From: Chloroflexi bacterium HGW-Chloroflexi-10
GTDB lineage: Bacteria > Chloroflexota > Anaerolineae > Anaerolineales > Anaerolineaceae
DNA length: 64,000 bases
Assembly: GCA_002840755.1 (NCBI GenBank)
Contig: PHBZ01000002.1
Coordinates: 248,001 to 312,000, forward strand
Direction: 5' to 3'
Part shown: one piece after another, positions 63,154 to 64,000 of the stretch
How the letters are laid out: each line of letters begins with the position of its first letter
Numbering within the stretch: the first letter of the stretch is position 1
Position numbers and translations under genes: made by a program
The notes under the pieces: model-generated
What the model saw: the letters and a program-made list of their open reading frames with translations, nothing else
The model's database searches: none
What the model was told of the DNA's origin: nothing

Positions 63154-64000
63154 AAAACACCCGATCTCCTAAAAGTTTATTTTGAGCAAACGTCAATCCC
63201 AGGATGATCAAAAACAAAATAATAGCCTCTGCAGCAGCTACGGAAAAATTATTCTCGGTATAGAAAGTTTGAAAAATTTGCACACTGGTCGTAATTACCG
63301 TCTTCTGAGCGTTTGGCTCCTTCATCACAAAAATATGATTGAATGCCTTAAAAGTACCGATAAATGAAATCAAAAATAAATAAAAAGTAATTGGTGAAAG
63401 CAATGGAACAGTGATATAGCGGAAGAGCTTCCACGGATTTGCACCATCCATTTCAGCAGCCTCATAAATCTCTTTCGAAATACCACCCAGTCCAGCCAAA
63501 AAAATCACAGTGTTATATCCAACGAAAGTCCAAACTCCATAAAGAATGATAGTTACTAAAGCAAGACTTGGCCCAGCCCATATACCTGGCAAATCCTTCA
63601 AACCAAATACCAGCTCACTTACAGGTTTTGGTTCAAATAACCATCTTAGAGGCTCAATGCCGACTAGACTTAAAAAAATATTGGCTAATGATGTTTCACG
63701 GGGATTAAAAATGATTTTAAAGACAACGGCTGTAGAAACCACAGGTGTTACATAAGGCAAAAAATAAACCATGCGGAAAATTTCTTTTCCACGGATACTC
63801 TGAAACAAAACATAAGCTAACAACAAAGCCAGAAACAATTGCAATGGCACACTGCCAACAGCAAAGAACACCGTTACGATAAGCGAGTTGAGAAAACCTT
63901 CATTCCCTGCAGCTAACATTTTTTCCCAACCTGTAGAAAGACTGATGCCAACTCCTAAAAGCAATAAAACAGCAATGATTTTGGCTATTATTTCACCCTT
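63146..64000 (-). CDS. Carbohydrate ABC permease, MalF type (5' end beyond window)
   Basis: At least 284 codons, open to the right edge with no stop, so the N-terminus is missing. About six membrane helices are visible. The EAA loop EAAEMDGANPWKLFRYITVPLLSP lies in the second half; MVYFLPYVTPVVSTAVVFKIIF is the usual third-helix region of MalF/UgpA-like subunits. It partners the MalG-type permease, with which it overlaps by 8 bases. Confidence 0.92.
   Translation of the reverse strand, partial: KGEIIAKIIAVLLLLGVGISLSTGWEKMLAAGNEGFLNSLIVTVFFAVGSVPLQLFLALLLAYVLFQSIRGKEIFRMVYFLPYVTPVVSTAVVFKIIFNPRETSLANIFLSLVGIEPLRWLFEPKPVSELVFGLKDLPGIWAGPSLALVTIILYGVWTFVGYNTVIFLAGLGGISKEIYEAAEMDGANPWKLFRYITVPLLSPITFYLFLISFIGTFKAFNHIFVMKEPNAQKTVITTSVQIFQTFYTENNFSVAAAEAIILFLIILGLTFAQNKLLGDRVFYG

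Noticed and set aside
1..64000. CRISPR arrays, insertion sequences and rRNA genes
   Set aside because: No regularly spaced repeats, transposase genes or rRNA signatures were seen in the window.

Overview
The window is AT-rich, densely packed bacterial chromosome with gaps rarely above 200 bases and many 4-17 base gene overlaps. Gene content fits a member of the Chloroflexota, most likely class Anaerolineae. The signs are F420 genes, a ComEA-YqeY-PgpH-YbeY-DgkA block, a DUF1385 protein, an Asp23-NusB pair, lipoproteins with Pro/Thr linkers and no outer-membrane machinery. This placement is inferred from gene content; no rRNA is present.

Layout. 1-3.1 kb (minus): small heat-shock protein, Lon protease and the start of a response regulator. 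3.3 kb: tRNA-Arg(TCT). 3.4-5.4 kb: two unrecognised genes. 5.5-9.1 kb: LysM/M23 peptidase, DUF192 protein, response regulators, exonuclease III. 9.1-15.4 kb (minus): comEA, yqeY, pgpH, ybeY, dgkA, a DUF1385 membrane protein and an M20 peptidase.

15.5-31.8 kb (plus) is the main metabolic block. It is a molybdenum-hydroxylase locus of the selenium-dependent type: ssnA, a YgfM-like FAD subunit, an XdhD-like hydroxylase, xdhC, a second three-part hydroxylase, yqeB and a yqeC-mocA fusion. Four coenzyme F420 genes (npdG, cofE, cofC, an LLM oxidoreductase) sit between ssnA and the ygfM-like gene, which are neighbours in the E. coli locus.

31.8-36.6 kb: MrfAB-type DNA repair pair; the helicase carries an HNH insertion. 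A prepilin peptidase is divergent from it. 36.8-42.2 kb (minus): a large multi-module lipoprotein, nusB, asp23, an esterase and a LarA-family racemase. 42.4-45.0 kb: GAF histidine kinase and regulator. 45.1-49.7 kb: sulfotransferase, tyrosine recombinase, then an uncharacterised pair made of a papain-like protein and a PLD-fold protein. 49.7-57.0 kb: HemN-like radical SAM protein, HI0933-family flavoprotein, TypA, a membrane protein and a second two-component pair.

57.1-64.0 kb (minus) is an unusual ABC importer operon. It has MalF- and MalG-type sugar permeases, a lipoprotein fusing a sugar-binding module to a phosphonate-type (PhnD) module, a PhnC-type ATPase and an oversized PhnE-type permease. 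This hybrid and the F420/molybdenum-hydroxylase locus are the two strongest candidates for undescribed biology here. All function calls come from reading motifs and gene order; no database search was run.
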